Below, piece after piece: positions 62,859-64,000 of a DNA stretch of 64,000 nucleotides. The translations under genes were made by a program, and so were the position numbers. The stretch is from NCBI GenBank assembly GCA_033557465.1, contig CM066033.1, positions 13,951,080-14,015,079 on the forward strand, given 5' to 3'. The stretch comes from Ichthyophis bannanicus. Its lineage: Eukaryota > Chordata > Amphibia > Gymnophiona > Ichthyophiidae. The notes under the pieces are model-generated. The model ran no database searches. It was given only the letters and a program-made list of their open reading frames with translations, and was not told the origin of the DNA. How positions within the stretch are numbered: position 1 is the first letter of the stretch; each line of letters opens with the position of its first letter.

Positions 62859-64000
62859 ACCTCTTATTATTATTATTATTATTATTATTTTACATCTTTT
62901 ATATACCGCACTATTTGTTATCAGTGCGGTTTACAGAGAACAAGAAAACTTCAGACAAGTTACATTTATCTGGTTTTTTTTTTTTTTTTACATATAACAG
63001 GAACAATAACTTGGAAACCGGGGCAGTTATATACAACAAAAAGCAGTCAGAGTAAATATTTACATTCGGAAGACATATTGTCTGAAGAGAGCCTTGTTAA
63101 TTAAAAGAGAGTGGTGTGAAGTGTTGTTAGGTCAGCAGAGATTACGTGGTAAGAAAGGGATTGTTGCTATTTGAGTGTTCCTGTGATACTATGTCCTCTG
63201 GGAAGTAATTGATGAAAAGGTGATGTTTCAAGGCTTTCTTGAACTGAATGAGATCAGAGATGGCCCTAATGTGTGATGGAAGGGTGTTCCAAAGTTTTGG
63301 GGCACATAAACTGAAGGATCGGTTGACTGTTGTAGAGTTATATCTTAAGGACTCTTTTGGTACCATTAGCATATTTAATTCCGTGGTTCTTCTTAGCCTG
63401 TTGGGAGTGATTGGTTGGATCATCTCTGATAATGAGGAAGGAGCGAGTCCTTTTTGAGCTTTAAAGGCCAGGAGTAGAATCTTGAAGGTGATTCTCGCTT
63501 GAATAGGAAGCCAATGTAGTTGTTTCAGAAGAGGTGTTACATGTTCTCTTTTAGGTACCCCAAAAAGCACTCTTGCTGCACTGTTTAAGGCTAGTTGTAG
63601 CGGGTTTAGGGTGGATTGGGGGAGCCCTTGTAATATGGAGTTCGCGTAGTCAAAATGGGGAATAATTAGAGCCTGGTAAACCATACGGAAATCATCCGGA
63701 TCAATCAGTTGTCGGAGGTGTCTAAGGGAGCGAATCTTGAAATAAATAGCCCTTACTGTGTTGGCTATGTGGGACTTCATGTCCAGTTTTTGATCCAGAG
63801 TCACTCCAAGGTATCGGATATTGGATTTTACTTGCAACTTGGCATCTTGGACCTCAAGGAAAGTAGGTGGTATGAACTTAGTATTCCTTGAGATAAAAAG
63901 AACTTCCATTTTTTTATGCTGAATTCTGAGATTTTGAGTCAGTAGCCAATTTGAAATGGAGTTAAAACAGTTGGTTATGGGAGTGAGGTTCATCTTATCT
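62859..64000 (-). mobile_element. L2 LINE, continues beyond window
   Basis: The 3' end is at 62859 with an (ATT)n tail and GCACTGATAACAAATAGTGC-type terminal sequence on the minus strand. It is inserted in the minisatellite of the duplicated block, since the 11-kb copy continues uninterrupted at 11463. Confidence 0.87.
63142..63999 (-). CDS. L2 ORF2 C-terminal part, 5' end outside window
   Basis: At least 283 codons, open to the window edge: QNLRIQHKKMEVLFISRN, VRAIYFKIRSLRHLRQLIDP, ALIIPHFDYANSILQGLPQS and the C-terminal SLCAPKLWNTLPSHIRAISD, closing with a stop before the 3' UTR. No frameshift. Close to the 44911 copy, so a young subfamily. The Met at 63993 is internal. Confidence 0.85.
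   Translation of the reverse strand, partial: DKMNLTPITNCFNSISNWLLTQNLRIQHKKMEVLFISRNTKFIPPTFLEVQDAKLQVKSNIRYLGVTLDQKLDMKSHIANTVRAIYFKIRSLRHLRQLIDPDDFRMVYQALIIPHFDYANSILQGLPQSTLNPLQLALNSAARVLFGVPKREHVTPLLKQLHWLPIQARITFKILLLAFKAQKGLAPSSLSEMIQPITPNRLRRTTELNMLMVPKESLRYNSTTVNRSFSLCAPKLWNTLPSHIRAISDLIQFKKALKHHLFINYFPEDIVSQEHSNSNNPFLTT

Overview
The window is vertebrate nuclear DNA, probably from an amphibian and most likely a caecilian. It has no prokaryotic features. Evidence for the lineage: a DIRS-type tyrosine-recombinase retrotransposon, two CR1 families, many L2-clade LINEs, a Harbinger-type transposon with amphibian-style termini, endogenous retrovirus LTRs, and a 127-bp KRAB-A exon followed by a spacer type I associate with caecilian KRAB zinc-finger genes. 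The species call is inference. A run of exactly 500 N (31759-32258) marks a scaffold gap.

Layout: 1-5610, a DIRS element cut by the window edge (Gag, RT/RNase H, tyrosine recombinase, a perfect 58-bp inverted repeat near its right end). 5611-8513, a CR1 composite with a tRNA-like head and a second CR1 RT fragment joined behind it. 8514-9103, a palindromic repeat. 9104-11463, a block with an L2 fragment. 11390-13161, a CT-rich minisatellite broken by a solo LTR and flanked by two palindromic MITEs. 13188-13654, another LTR. 13920-14847, a Tc1/mariner-type element that contains a signal-peptide-like exon. 15389-18744, four exons of a KRAB gene with no zinc-finger exon in view. 18880-20559 and 29905-31758, CR1 family B copies. 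21094-21945, CR1 family A. 22368-26781, an endogenous retrovirus remnant (LTR, gag and protease traces, LTR). 26786-29700, decayed sequence with a three-unit tandem repeat and a possible DIRS/Ngaro gag. 32259-37893, a near full-length CR1 family A copy (RT, endonuclease, ORF1 esterase, tandem 5' UTR units). 37900-42560, L2 and CR1 relics. 43260-53690, a second, inverted copy of the 5611-9103 block, swollen by nested insertions (an intact L2 RT reading frame, a 4.6-kb Harbinger-type element, another L2, and an unidentified 0.9-kb piece). 53695-56900, Harbinger-related repeat and a solo LTR carrying a 324-codon frame. 58230-62858, a second, direct copy of 9104-11463, split by two solo LTRs. 62859-64000, an L2 copy running off the window.

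The only host-gene material I can support is the KRAB exon set and, less surely, the signal-peptide exon. Everything else is a record of nested transposition. The insertion order can be read directly: the inverted and direct duplications give filled and empty versions of the same sites, several insertions have exact target-site duplications (gaac, gtac, gtat, ctct, TTA, TA), and one CR1 is split into four pieces by three later insertions.
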